Origin: Propionibacteriaceae bacterium
Lineage (GTDB): Bacteria; Actinomycetota; Actinomycetes; Propionibacteriales; Propionibacteriaceae
Direction of reading: 5' to 3'
DNA length: 64,000 bases
Assembly (NCBI GenBank): GCA_031266665.1
Contig: JAISAO010000032.1
Span: forward strand, 1-64,000
Both the position numbers and the translations under genes were made by a program. Every line of letters starts with the position of its first letter. The stretch's first letter is position 1. Positions 45,950 to 56,131 of the stretch are shown in pieces. The notes under the pieces were generated by a model that was not told the origin of the DNA, ran no database searches, and was given only the letters and a program-made list of their open reading frames with translations.

Positions 45950-46945
45950 ATGACGACATCTCTGACCGCCTCAACCCGCCGCCGCTGGGGCGTTTGGGCC
46001 GTCGGGGCCTGCCTGGTCTGGGCCCTGGGGGCCTGCACCGGCGGCGACTCCCAATTGCCCAGCGTCGGCGGCAGCACCCTGAGCGGCGACGGCGCGACCG
46101 ATTTGGAGGCCGTGGTCCGGAACTTCCACGACTGTCTGACCGACGCCGGCCTGCCAGCCACCTACGAGCCGGGGCCGGACGGCCGCTCGACCCTGGTCCG
46201 CTTCGACGACCAACGGGCCGTCATCTGGATCTCGACCTCCACCTTCGGCCACACCGAGGCTTTCCCGGAGGATCAGGCGATCACTATATTCGACAACCTC
46301 TACGCGGACGCGGCGGTCAACTCGGACGGCGCCGTGGTCGCCGTTGAGCCCGAGCCCTTCCTCCAGGTCGACGGCGTCGACCAGACCGCGACCTGGACGG
46401 CCTGCCTGGCGTCGTCCGGCTACGACGAGAACAAGGTCTGGGACTCGATTGACCGCACGCAGACGACGGACACTATCCTCCAGTTGATGGTGGAGGCCTC
46501 CAACCAGTGGGCCCGTTGCGCCCGCGACAACGGCTACCCCGCCGTCATCGACGCCCACATGCCCCAGACCGAAAACCAGTACCCGACGGCTTTGTTGCCG
46601 CCCTCGATCACGGCCGAACAACTGGAACAACTCTTAACGGCCTGCCCGGCCTTCGACCCGGCCGTCGAGGAGGCCAACGAGGCCCTGCTGGGCGACGACT
46701 TCAATTACGTCGACTGGCCGCCGGCGGGCTACCAGGTCCAGCCCAGCATCGGCTTCGACTTCCCCGGCCTCAACGGCGACTACAACCCCACCAAGGATGA
46801 CTCCTTGACCCCGGAACAGCAGGCCACCGAAGAGCGCTTTGGGCAACTGTACGAGATCATCTACCGGGCGCAGCAGGAGTATTACAACAACCTGAGCGGC
46901 GGCATCGTCCCCCTGCCGGCAACGGTGGACGCCATCCCGGACTGA
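45950..46945 (+). CDS. Lipoprotein of the four-Cys family, paralogue 3
   Basis: 331 residues; lipobox ALGAC, then GGDSQLPSVGGSTLSGDGATD shared almost exactly with paralogue 4. Four conserved cysteines are present. ATG 45950 has GAGGA seven bases before it; the open frame continuing upstream to 45866 is the remnant of paralogue 1 fused by loss of its stop and is not considered coding. The end (GGIVPLPATVDAIPD) is unlike its relatives. Confidence 0.8.
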   Translation: MTTSLTASTRRRWGVWAVGACLVWALGACTGGDSQLPSVGGSTLSGDGATDLEAVVRNFHDCLTDAGLPATYEPGPDGRSTLVRFDDQRAVIWISTSTFGHTEAFPEDQAITIFDNLYADAAVNSDGAVVAVEPEPFLQVDGVDQTATWTACLASSGYDENKVWDSIDRTQTTDTILQLMVEASNQWARCARDNGYPAVIDAHMPQTENQYPTALLPPSITAEQLEQLLTACPAFDPAVEEANEALLGDDFNYVDWPPAGYQVQPSIGFDFPGLNGDYNPTKDDSLTPEQQATEERFGQLYEIIYRAQQEYYNNLSGGIVPLPATVDAIPD

Positions 46946-47060
46946 CACTCGGCCAATCCCGACGGCCCGTGACGGGCGGGGAACACACCCAGCGCCGCCC
47001 CGTCCGGCCGCAGTTCGGCCCGCGTCCCCCAGGAGAACAGCGGCGGCGTCTATAACGATT

Positions 47061-47196
47061 GACGCGTCCGGCGATGCGACGGTCCAGCGCCAGACCGAAC
47101 TGTGGCAGTCTTGAACGAGGCCTTACTGGACTAGCCTGGCTGGACTACTACAGTCAAAACGGCCTGCCGGGTATGACCCAGTCCTCCTGGCCCGGA
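47061..47196 (+). pseudogene. Second remnant of paralogue 1 3' end
   Basis: After paralogue 3, the words AACGATTGACGC, GACGGTCCAGCG, TTGAACGAGGCCTTACTGGA and TACTACAGTCAAAACGGCCT repeat the remnant found after paralogue 2 and the end of paralogue 1. It contains an in-frame stop and deletions. The preceding 110 bases (46946-47060) hold no recognisable gene. Confidence 0.75.
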
Positions 47197-47220
47197 GACC
47201 GACTCGACCGAGGATCTGCC

Positions 47221-48246
47221 ATGACGACATCTCTGACCGCCTCAACCCGCCGCCGCTGGGGCGTCGGGGCCGTCGGGGCCTGCCTGGTCTGGGCCCTGGG
47301 GGCCTGCACCGGCGGCGACTCCCAAGTGCCCAGCGTCGGCGGCAGCACCCTGAGCGGCGATGGCGCGACCGATTTGGAGGCCGTGGCCCGGAACTTCCAC
47401 GACTGTCTGACCGACGCCGGCCTGCCAGCCACCTACGAGCCGGGGCCGGACGGCCGCTCGACCCTGGTCCGCTTCGACGACCAACGGGCCGTCATCTGGA
47501 TCTCGGCCAACAGCGCCGGCGTCACCGCGGCCGTGCCGGATGATCAGGCGAACGCCATTTTAAGCGACGCCTATCCGGACCAAGCGCTGGACTCGAACGG
47601 CGTCATGACCTTCGTCGAGCCCGAGCCCTTCCTCCAAGTCGACGGCGTCGACCAGACCGAGGCCTGGACGACTTGCCTGGCGTCGTCCGGCTATGAAGAG
47701 TCCAAGGTCTGGCAGAGCATCGACAAAGGACCGGAGCTGGAGGTCATCAGTCAGTTGACGGTGGAGGCCTCCAACCTTTGGGCCCGCTGCGCCCGCGACA
47801 ACGGCTACCCCTCCGTCATCGACGCCCACATGCCCCAGACCGAAAACCAGTACCCGACGGCTTTATTGCCGCCCTCGATCACGGCCGAACAGCTGGAACA
47901 ACTCTTGACGGCCTGCCCGGCCTTCGACCCGGCCGTCGAGGAGGCCAACAACGCCCTGCTGGGCGAGAACTACAACTACGCCGACTGGCCGCCGGCGGGC
48001 TACCAGGTCCAGCCCAGCATCGGCTTCGACTTCCCCGGCCACAACGGCGAATACAGCGCCACCACTGATGCCTTGACCCCGGAGCAGCAGGCCACCGCTG
48101 AACGCCTGGGGCAACTGTACGAGATCATTTACCAAGCGCAGATGGAGTATTACCCCAGTCTGGCGGGCGACAACGGCATCAACATCACGCCGGAAAACGG
48201 TCAAGGCGGCAGCGTCGTCTACTATTGGGGTCAATCGGGGGTTTAG
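47221..48246 (+). CDS. Lipoprotein of the four-Cys family, paralogue 4
   Basis: 341 residues, lipobox ALGAC and four conserved cysteines (FHDCL, TTCLASSGY, WARCARDNGYP, LTACPAF). Its middle (SANSAGVTAAVPDDQANAIL) differs from the other copies, while the last third is nearly the same as in paralogue 2. ATG 47221 follows GAGGA as in the other copies; a longer frame from 47059 runs through remnant DNA. Last gene of the exporter/lipoprotein operon. Confidence 0.8.
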   Translation: MTTSLTASTRRRWGVGAVGACLVWALGACTGGDSQVPSVGGSTLSGDGATDLEAVARNFHDCLTDAGLPATYEPGPDGRSTLVRFDDQRAVIWISANSAGVTAAVPDDQANAILSDAYPDQALDSNGVMTFVEPEPFLQVDGVDQTEAWTTCLASSGYEESKVWQSIDKGPELEVISQLTVEASNLWARCARDNGYPSVIDAHMPQTENQYPTALLPPSITAEQLEQLLTACPAFDPAVEEANNALLGENYNYADWPPAGYQVQPSIGFDFPGHNGEYSATTDALTPEQQATAERLGQLYEIIYQAQMEYYPSLAGDNGINITPENGQGGSVVYYWGQSGV

Positions 48247-48356
48247 GAACGGTGGATCAGGGCTCAGTGCCGTCGCCAGGCGGCCGGGCGACAATCCACT
48301 AGCGCTCGTTCACGACGCCATCGCGGCTTCGTCCGCCGGGCCGCCAGCGGTTGTCG

Positions 48357-48375
48357 TCCCGGACTCGATCCGGGA
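48357..48375. repeat. Dispersed palindromic hairpin (TCCCGGA/TCCGGGA)
   Basis: TCCCGGACTCGATCCGGGA is palindromic with a five-base centre. The same core with longer arms occurs at 60846-60870, and a degraded copy at 27122-27143. It lies between the convergent ends of the lipoprotein operon and the LiaF-like gene and may act as a terminator. A different repeat (48251-48267) matches 36925-36941 in inverted orientation. Confidence 0.65.
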
Positions 48376-48398
48376 TCTGGGTCAGCCCGTGAACAGTC

Positions 48399-49001
48399 TC
48401 ACAGTTGGCCGGCCGCGCCCAACTGGCGGCTGGCCTCCCGAGCCAGCCGCCGCCGCAGCCGCCAACGCTCCCAGCGGCTGGGATGGCGGACGACCAGCGA
48501 CCCCAGCCCCAGCCGGCCGGAGAAGACCAGCAGCGGCTGGCCCTCGTCCGGTTGGGAGTCCACCTTGGAGGTGGCGCTCTGACCGCCCAAACCGGGGACG
48601 AGGCGGTCCATGGTGGCGCCCCAACCCGGGGGCAGGATGATGAGGATGGAGCCGAGCGAGCCGATCACGTCCAGGTTGACCACCGGCCCGGCGGCTTGAG
48701 CTAAGCGACAGTCCAGCCGGATCGAGCCCATGCCGCCCTCCAGCAGGAGGTGGGGCGGCACGGTCCAGCGGCCGTCCTTCTTGGCCGACCCCACCCCGGC
48801 CGCGATCACCAGCGGGTCGTCCGCCCGGTAGCCCGGAGGCACATAGTCGGTCGGCGCCGCCGGCCACGACATCGCCGCCCAGTCCGTCCGCCCGGCCGTC
48901 GGCTCCAAACCGCCGGCCGCCGACGGATCGGCCGCCAGCGGGTAGGTCCGCCACGAGGTGGGCGGGGTGCCCGGGGAGGACGGGGCGCTCGGCTGAGACA
49001 C
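48399..49001 (-). CDS. LiaF-like C-terminal domain protein
   Basis: 200 residues, no clear membrane segment. The core [32 protein letters not shown] ... [19 protein letters not shown] matches the C-terminal beta-helix domain of LiaF/DUF1707-associated proteins, which report envelope stress in actinobacteria and Firmicutes. The N-terminus is Pro/Ser-rich. GTG 49001 lies exactly six bases after TAAAAT (minus strand), a leaderless start. Divergent from the rpsP block. The role here is inferred from family only. Confidence 0.75.
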   Translation of the reverse strand: MSQPSAPSSPGTPPTSWRTYPLAADPSAAGGLEPTAGRTDWAAMSWPAAPTDYVPPGYRADDPLVIAAGVGSAKKDGRWTVPPHLLLEGGMGSIRLDCRLAQAAGPVVNLDVIGSLGSILIILPPGWGATMDRLVPGLGGQSATSKVDSQPDEGQPLLVFSGRLGLGSLVVRHPSRWERWRLRRRLAREASRQLGAAGQL

Positions 49002-49313
49002 AGCGTCATTTTAGACGACCCGGCCGGCCCCGGCCGTCGCCCTGACGCGGGCCTTCGACTGGTCGGCGCCGCGCCGCCGTGCCGCCGCGCCGACCGCCCC
49101 GGCCGAATCGCTGGGTCGGCCCGGCGCGACCGAGGCTTTAGGCCGCCTGGGATATCCGTGGCACAATATGCGGCGGACCTCTCAGACGGCGCCCTCTCAC
49201 CGCTGTCCGGGGGGCTGATTCAGAGACCGGGCCGGGCCCCACAACGTCACGTCGGTCTCGGCCAACTGGCCCGGAGGAGTTCCGGGCGTCGTCTACGAGG
49301 AGAAACCACAGCT
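49002..49313. promoter_or_regulatory. 312-bp divergent region with LiaF-like and rpsP promoters
   Basis: TAAAAT on the minus strand (49008-49013) drives the LiaF-like gene. On the plus strand TTAGGC (49138-49143) and CACAAT (49162-49167) are 18 bases apart and resemble the rplS promoter (GTGGCAGAAT), so this is the likely rpsP promoter. The remaining roughly 145 bases would be an rpsP leader; no clear structure was identified in it. Confidence 0.6.
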
Positions 49314-50003
49314 GTGGCCGTCAAAATTCGTCTCAAGCGATTCGGCAAGATCCGGTCGCCCCACTACCGCATAGTCGTCATGGACGCCCGGGTCAAGCGC
49401 GACGGGCGGGCCATCGAGGAGATCGGTATCTACCACCCCAAGAACGACCCCTCGGTCATCCGGGTCGACTCCGAGCGGGCCCAGCATTGGCTCGGCGTCG
49501 GGGCCCAGCCGACGGAGGCCGTCGTGGCCCTGTTCAAGCGGACCGGCGATTGGCAACGCTTCAGCGGCGACAGCTCGCCCTCCGGCGTCGATCCTCAACC
49601 CGCCAAGGCCGACAAACTGGCCCGCTACACCGCTCTGGCGGGCGAGGCCCTGGCCGAGGGCGAGGCCATCTCGAAGTCGAAGCGCCAGACCAAGCGGTCC
49701 GGCGACGACGACGCCCCCAAGGCCAAGGCTAAAGCCGAGCCCGAGACCAAGGCTGAGCCTGAGGCTGAGGCTAAAGCCGAGCCCGAGACCAAAGCCGAGC
49801 CCGAGGCTGAGGCCAAAGCCGAGCCTGAGGCCAAAGCCGAGCCTGAGCCCGAGTCCAAGGCCGAGACCAAGACCAAGCCTGAGGCCAAAGCCAAGGCCGA
49901 GCCCGAGGCCAAGGCCAAGGCCGAGGCCGAGCCTGAGGCCAAGGCTGACGAGCCGGCCGCCACCACCGCCGTCCCCGCCGGGGACGCCCCGTCCGAGGAC
50001 TGA
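49314..50003 (+). CDS. rpsP: Ribosomal protein bS16 with long charged C-terminal extension
   Basis: Small-subunit protein S16; the first 80 residues ([31 protein letters not shown] ... [13 protein letters not shown]) are canonical. The usual length is 80-160; here 229. After residue about 120 comes a Lys/Glu/Pro/Ala repeat ([11 protein letters not shown]-like, about 90 residues) ending DAPSED. Similar but shorter tails occur in other actinobacteria. GTG 49314 has GAGGAG eleven bases upstream. First gene of the rpsP-KH-rimM-trmD operon. Confidence 0.95.
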   Translation: MAVKIRLKRFGKIRSPHYRIVVMDARVKRDGRAIEEIGIYHPKNDPSVIRVDSERAQHWLGVGAQPTEAVVALFKRTGDWQRFSGDSSPSGVDPQPAKADKLARYTALAGEALAEGEAISKSKRQTKRSGDDDAPKAKAKAEPETKAEPEAEAKAEPETKAEPEAEAKAEPEAKAEPEPESKAETKTKPEAKAKAEPEAKAKAEAEPEAKADEPAATTAVPAGDAPSED

Positions 50004-50005
50004 AG

Positions 50006-50272
50006 ATGATCGCCGACGCATTGGAACACCTGGTCCGAGGCCTAGTGGCCAACCCGGACGATGTCCAGGTCGAGGATTTGAACCTGCGCCGGGGGCGGAT
50101 GCTCGAGGTCCGAGTCAGCCCCCAGGACGTGGGCAAGGTCATCGGCCGGCAGGGGCGCACCGCCCAGGCCCTACGCACCGTCACCGCCGCCCTGGCCGGC
50201 CACGACCAGGTGCGGATCGATTTCGTCGACGTCGACCGGTGCCCGACCCGGGGCGGCGGCCGGCGCCGCTGA
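50006..50272 (+). CDS. khpA: KH-domain RNA-binding protein
   Basis: 88 residues, KhpA type: DALEHLVRGLVANPDDVQVE followed by the KH motif VGKVIGRQGRTAQALRTV. It binds RNA, often with KhpB, and affects cell division and translation. It starts two bases after the rpsP stop and ends three bases before rimM, the standard order in this operon. The Arg/Gly-rich end (RGGGRRR) is short. Confidence 0.92.
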   Translation: MIADALEHLVRGLVANPDDVQVEDLNLRRGRMLEVRVSPQDVGKVIGRQGRTAQALRTVTAALAGHDQVRIDFVDVDRCPTRGGGRRR

Positions 50273-50275
50273 GCG

Positions 50276-50803
50276 GTGCCCGAAGTCGTCGTCGGCCTGG
50301 TCCGCCAGGCCCACGGCCTGCGCGGCGAGGTCGCGGTCGAGGTGCGCAGCGATTGGCCCCAACGCCGCTTCGCCCCGGGCGCGGTCCTGAGCTTGGACCC
50401 GGGCCCCGGCGAGTTGACGGTGGCCTCCCACCGCTGGCACCGGGAGCGTTTGTTGGTGGCCTTCGAGCAGATCGGCGACCGCGATGCCGCCGCCGCCCTG
50501 GCCGGCCGGCGGCTGGTCGTGAACCTCGACCCAAACGAGTCCACCGGCGACCCGGAGGAGTTCTTCGACCATCAATTGGTCGGGCTGCGGGCCCAGTCGG
50601 TGGCCGGCGCCGACCTGGGTCCGGTGACCGGCGTCGTCCATCTGCCCGGCCAAGACTTGTTGGCCTTGGCCACCGTCCGGGGCGAACGGCTGGTGCCCTT
50701 CGTCGCCGCCTTGGTGCCGGAGGTCGACTTGGCCCGGGGCCGAGTCGTCATCGCGCCGCCCGCCGGCCTGCTGGACGAGGCCGAGGCCGCGACCGAGGCT
50801 TAA
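50276..50803 (+). CDS. rimM: Ribosome maturation factor RimM
   Basis: 175 residues with an N-terminal RimM domain (VGLVRQAHGLRGEVAVEVRSDWPQRRF) and a C-terminal PRC-barrel (DHQLVGLRAQSV ... LVPFVAALVPEVDLARGRVVIAPPAGLLD). It assists 30S maturation with S19 and fits between khpA and trmD. GTG 50276 starts three bases after the previous stop. Confidence 0.95.
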   Translation: MPEVVVGLVRQAHGLRGEVAVEVRSDWPQRRFAPGAVLSLDPGPGELTVASHRWHRERLLVAFEQIGDRDAAAALAGRRLVVNLDPNESTGDPEEFFDHQLVGLRAQSVAGADLGPVTGVVHLPGQDLLALATVRGERLVPFVAALVPEVDLARGRVVIAPPAGLLDEAEAATEA

Positions 50804-50906
50804 ACGGAGGCGACGGCCGGCCCCCGGCACAACCCGACGCGACGCCCGGGCCAACGCCCCGGGACACGACCAGTCCCGATCCGAGAACCCGATCTGAGGA
50901 GGCCCC

Positions 50907-51626
50907 ATGCGGATCGACGTGGTGACGATCTTCCCCGACTACCTGTCCCCCCTGCGCCTGTCCCTGGTGGGCAAGGCGGTGGCCTCCGGACTGGTCGAGT
51001 TGGGGGTCCACGACCTGCGCCGTTGGACCCATGACATCCACCGCACGGTCGACGACACGCCCTGCGGCGGCGGCCCCGGCCTGGTGATGCGCCCGGAGCC
51101 GTGGGGCGAGGCGCTGGACGAGTTGTTGGCCGACCCGACGGACGACACCCTGGTGGTCTTCCCCAGCCCCTCCGGGGAGCGCTTCAGCCAGCGCCTGGCC
51201 CGCCAATGGGCCCAGCGCGGGCGGCTGCTGTTCGCCTGCGGCCGTTACGAGGGCATCGACGCCCGGGTGCCGCTCCACGCCGCCAGCCGCGCCGCCGTGG
51301 CCGAGGTGTCGCTGGGCGATTACGTCCTCAACGGCGGCGAGGCCGCCGCCCTGGCCATGATCGAGGCCGTCGTCCGCCTCGTCCCCGGCGTCGTCGGCAA
51401 CCCCGAGTCGCTGGTCGAGGAGTCCCACGCCCCGGACTGGGGGCTGTTGGAGTATCCCGTCTACACCAAGCCGACCCAATGGCGCGGCCTCGACGTGCCC
51501 GAGGTTTTGTTGTCCGGCCACCACGCCCGGGTGGCCCAGTGGCGGCGCGACCAAGCTGAGGCCCTGACCCGGCGGCGGCGCCCAGACCTGCTGGTCGACC
51601 AGCCGGCGGCCAACCCGTCGGACTGA
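50907..51626 (+). CDS. trmD: tRNA (guanine37-N1)-methyltransferase
   Basis: 239 residues, SPOUT fold: [30 protein letters not shown], the AdoMet knot region [11 protein letters not shown] and [21 protein letters not shown]. Methylates G37 of tRNAs to prevent frameshifting. GGAGG precedes ATG 50907. In most actinobacteria rplS follows closely; here sdhCAB come next. Confidence 0.96.
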   Translation: MRIDVVTIFPDYLSPLRLSLVGKAVASGLVELGVHDLRRWTHDIHRTVDDTPCGGGPGLVMRPEPWGEALDELLADPTDDTLVVFPSPSGERFSQRLARQWAQRGRLLFACGRYEGIDARVPLHAASRAAVAEVSLGDYVLNGGEAAALAMIEAVVRLVPGVVGNPESLVEESHAPDWGLLEYPVYTKPTQWRGLDVPEVLLSGHHARVAQWRRDQAEALTRRRRPDLLVDQPAANPSD

Positions 51627-51662
51627 CCCCGGGAAACACTCTCCGAGCTAGACCCCTAAGGG

Positions 51663-51699
51663 TTGCCTAATCGGGCCGTCGGACCGCTAGGGTTACCTC
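51663..51699 (+). promoter_or_regulatory. Leaderless promoter of sdhCAB
   Basis: TTGCCT (51663-51668) and TAGGGT (51688-51693) are 19 bases apart, and the GTG start of sdhC lies six bases after the -10 box. The transcript would begin at or next to the start codon. No ribosome site is present. Confidence 0.65.
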
Positions 51700-52428
51700 G
51701 TGGCGACTACAACACTCACGGTGCACGCCAGGGCGCTCCACTCATTGGTCGTGAAGAAGGTCATCATGGCCGTCACCGGCCTGATGCTGATCTGCTTCCT
51801 GCTGATGCACATGTTCGGCAATCTCAAAGTCTTCATCGGCCCCGAGGCGTACAACCACTACGCCGAGTGGCTGCAGCGAGACATCCTCTACCCCCTGCTG
51901 CCGCATGGCTGGTTCATCTGGATCTTCCGCGCCGTCATGCTGGCCGCCCTGGTGCTCCACATCTACTGCGCGGCCAAGGTCTGGGCGGCCTCGATCCGCG
52001 GCCGGGGCTCCAGCCAGGGCCTGAAGTACACCCGGGTGAACCGCCCGGAGCGCACCTTGTCGTCCAAGCTGATGCGCTGGGGCGGTATCACCTTGGGCGC
52101 ACTGTTGCTCTTCCACCTGCTGATGTTCACCACCAAGTCGATCACCTTCGGGGTTTTCGACGCCGAGTCGACCCCCTACGACATGTTCCGGGCCAGCTTC
52201 GACCCTCAGCTGTGGTACATCTTCGTCATCTATCTGGTCTTCATGGTGGCCGTCTGCTTCCACGTCCGGCACGGCTTCTACTCGGCCTTCACCACCTTGG
52301 GGGCGAATGTCTCCCCCGCCGCCCGCGGCGTCCTCAACGCCCTGGCCTATTTCGTGGCCACCTTGATCTTCGTCGGCTTCATCCTGCCGCCGGCGGCGTC
52401 CGTTCTCGGCCTTTTGGAGGCGATCTAG
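51700..52428 (+). CDS. sdhC: Succinate dehydrogenase/fumarate reductase cytochrome b subunit
   Basis: 242 residues with five hydrophobic segments (about 19-36, 69-88, 129-146, 167-188, 205-225). Several histidines lie in or beside them (HMFGNLKV, LHIYC, LFHLLMF, CFHVRHGF), the layout of the di-haem type B subunit as in Bacillus SdhC. It anchors SdhAB and passes electrons to menaquinone. GTG start without a ribosome site, six bases after TAGGGT. Confidence 0.92.
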   Translation: MATTTLTVHARALHSLVVKKVIMAVTGLMLICFLLMHMFGNLKVFIGPEAYNHYAEWLQRDILYPLLPHGWFIWIFRAVMLAALVLHIYCAAKVWAASIRGRGSSQGLKYTRVNRPERTLSSKLMRWGGITLGALLLFHLLMFTTKSITFGVFDAESTPYDMFRASFDPQLWYIFVIYLVFMVAVCFHVRHGFYSAFTTLGANVSPAARGVLNALAYFVATLIFVGFILPPAASVLGLLEAI

Positions 52429-54497
<2,069 letters not shown>

Positions 54498-54501
<4 letters not shown>

Positions 54502-55259
54502 GGATCACGCTGCGCGTCTGGCGCCAGGCCGACCGGAACTCGCCCGGCGGACTCAAGACCTATCAGTTGACCGACGTCGACTCGTCGATGAGCTTCTTGG
54601 AGATGCTCGACTTGTTGAACGAGGAGCTGACGGCCCGCGACGAGGAGCCGGTGGCCTTCGACAACGACTGTCGCGAGGGCATCTGCGGCATGTGCGGCAT
54701 CGTCATCAACGGCGCCCCCCACGGCCGCTACAACTCGCCCGTGGCCACCACCACCTGCCAGCTACACATGCGTAGCTTCCACGACGGCGACGTCATCGAC
54801 ATCGAGCCTTGGAAGGCCGGAGCCTTCCCGGTGATCAAAGACCTGGTGGTCGACCGCTCGGCCTTCGACCGCATCATCCAGGCCGGCGGCTATATCTCGG
54901 TCAACACCGGCGCCGCGCCCGAGGCCCATTCCACGCCGGCCCCCAAGCGCCAGGCCGACCAGGCCTTCGACAACGCCACTTGTATCGGCTGCGGCGCCTG
55001 TGTGGCGGCCTGCCCCAACGGGGCCGGGATGCTGTTCACGGCCGCCAAGATCACCCATCTGGCCCGGCTACCCCAGGGCCAGCCGGAGCGGCTGCGGCGG
55101 GTCAAGGCGATGGTGGCGGCCCACGACGAGGCCGGCTTCGGCGGCTGCACCAATATCGGCGAGTGCGCCGCGGTCTGCCCCAAGTCGATCCCACTGGCCT
55201 CCATCGGCCAGCTCAACCGCGACCTGATCCACTCCCTGTTCACCGGCGAGGGTAAGTAG
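54498..55259 (+). CDS. sdhB: Succinate dehydrogenase/fumarate reductase iron-sulfur subunit
   Basis: 253 residues. [2Fe-2S] ligands in [10 protein letters not shown] plus the later Cys of TTTCQLHM; [4Fe-4S] and [3Fe-4S] ligands in [12 protein letters not shown] and [16 protein letters not shown]. Transfers electrons from SdhA flavin to the SdhC haems/quinone. GTG 54498 overlaps the sdhA stop (GTGA). Confidence 0.96.
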
Positions 55260-55406
55260 CGGTCACCACCGCCGGGCGGAAGCGTCGCGCGACGCTGACG
55301 GTCCCCGCCGTCGCTCTGCGACCAGTCGGCGACGGCCGGGCGGAGTGGTCGGGAGCGGAACTCGGACGGTCGCCGCGCCGCTTGGCGACGGGGCGGGCCG
55401 GCGATA

Positions 55407-55476
55407 TTGGCTTCAGGAGCGCCCCTGTGGCAGAATCTCTGACTGCTGTCTGGCGTGGGGGCCCCTGCCACAGGGG
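55407..55476 (+). promoter_or_regulatory. rplS promoter with 12-bp perfect inverted repeat
   Basis: TTGGCT (55407-55412) and CAGAAT (55431-55436) form a likely promoter. CCCCTGTGGCAG (55422-55433), overlapping the -10, pairs perfectly with CTGCCACAGGGG (55465-55476). As the left arm is mostly upstream of the start of transcription, this is more likely a DNA-level control site than a leader RNA hairpin. The rest of the 289-base gap after sdhB shows nothing else. Confidence 0.65.
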
Positions 55477-55548
55477 GTCGGCCGCCGCGACCGAGGCTGA
55501 AAAGGCTATCGACCTTTGGCGACCTGTGGCGCCTGGTGAGGATTTCCC

Positions 55549-55923
55549 GTGACCCATCCCTTGATTCAGGCGCTCGACGCCGACTCCCTGCGCGACAAGA
55601 TTCCCGATTTCCGCCCCGGCGACACGGTCCGTGTCCACGTCAAAGTGGTGGAGGGCAACAAATCCCGCGTCCAGGTCTTCGCCGGCGTGGTCATCGCCCG
55701 GGCCGGCGCCGGGGTGGGCCAGACCTTCACCGTGCGCAAAGTCTCCTACGGGGTCGGGGTGGAGCGGACCTTCCCCCTCCACTCCCCCATCATCGACCAG
55801 ATCGAGGTCGCCCGTCGCGGCGACGTCCGCCGGGCCAAGATCTACTACCTGCGCGACCTGCGCGGCAAAGCCGCCAAGATCAAGGAGAAGCGCGACCAAA
55901 TCAAGGACAAGCGCGGCTCCTAG
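55549..55923 (+). CDS. rplS: Ribosomal protein bL19
   Basis: 124 residues, normal length: [60 protein letters not shown] and [21 protein letters not shown]. Lies at the subunit interface of the ribosome. GTG 55549, with GAGGA nine bases upstream. Followed by lepB, the standard order. Confidence 0.96.
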   Translation: MTHPLIQALDADSLRDKIPDFRPGDTVRVHVKVVEGNKSRVQVFAGVVIARAGAGVGQTFTVRKVSYGVGVERTFPLHSPIIDQIEVARRGDVRRAKIYYLRDLRGKAAKIKEKRDQIKDKRGS

Positions 55924-55928
55924 TGAAT

Positions 55929-55959
55929 ACGGCATCCCGGGTCAAGCCCTGAATGCCGT
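55929..55959. terminator. Probable rplS terminator hairpin
   Basis: ACGGCAT (55929-55935) and ATGCCGT (55953-55959) pair over seven bases, with partial pairing of the inner CCCGGG/GCCCTG. It begins five bases after the rplS stop and has no T tract, as is common in actinobacteria. Confidence 0.5.
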
Positions 55960-55985
55960 CAACGGTCGCCATCCCGGGCTTGGCC

Positions 55986-56045
55986 TAGGAGTTGGGCCAG
56001 CCAATGAGCGCGGCTGAGGAGTTGGGCCAGCCCATGAGTGCGGCT
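55986..56045. repeat. Two 30-bp tandem repeats between rplS and lepB
   Basis: Units 55986-56015 and 56016-56045 share the core GGAGTTGGGCCAGCC-ATGAG-GCGGCT and differ at three bases. Each looks like a ribosome site followed by ATG-AGY-GCG-GCT. They may be a decoy or regulatory leader, or simple slippage. Confidence 0.75.
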
Positions 56046-56084
56046 GACGCCGTGATCACAGTCCAACGACCCCGGAACGGCTAA
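56004..56084 (+). CDS. Possible 26-residue small ORF in the tandem repeat
   Basis: ATG 56004 to TAA 56084 encodes MSAAEELGQPMSAADAVITV followed by QRPRNG. The repeat supplies AGGAG twelve bases before the ATG, which is far. The TAA lies within a TAAACT box that may be the lepB -10. No homologue is recognised; coding status is doubtful. Confidence 0.2.
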   Translation: MSAAEELGQPMSAADAVITVQRPRNG

Positions 56085-56131
56085 ACTGAAACCAGTTGTT
56101 TTGGCGTTCGCGCCCACCCGGAGGAGTTTCA

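Noticed and set aside
48382-48954. 190-residue minus-strand frame overlapping the LiaF-like gene
   Set aside because: Out-of-frame shadow of the LiaF-like gene, Gly/Arg-rich and without motifs.
55407-55548. L19 leader riboregulator
   Set aside because: The inverted repeat overlaps the probable -10 and no conserved leader fold could be recognised by eye.
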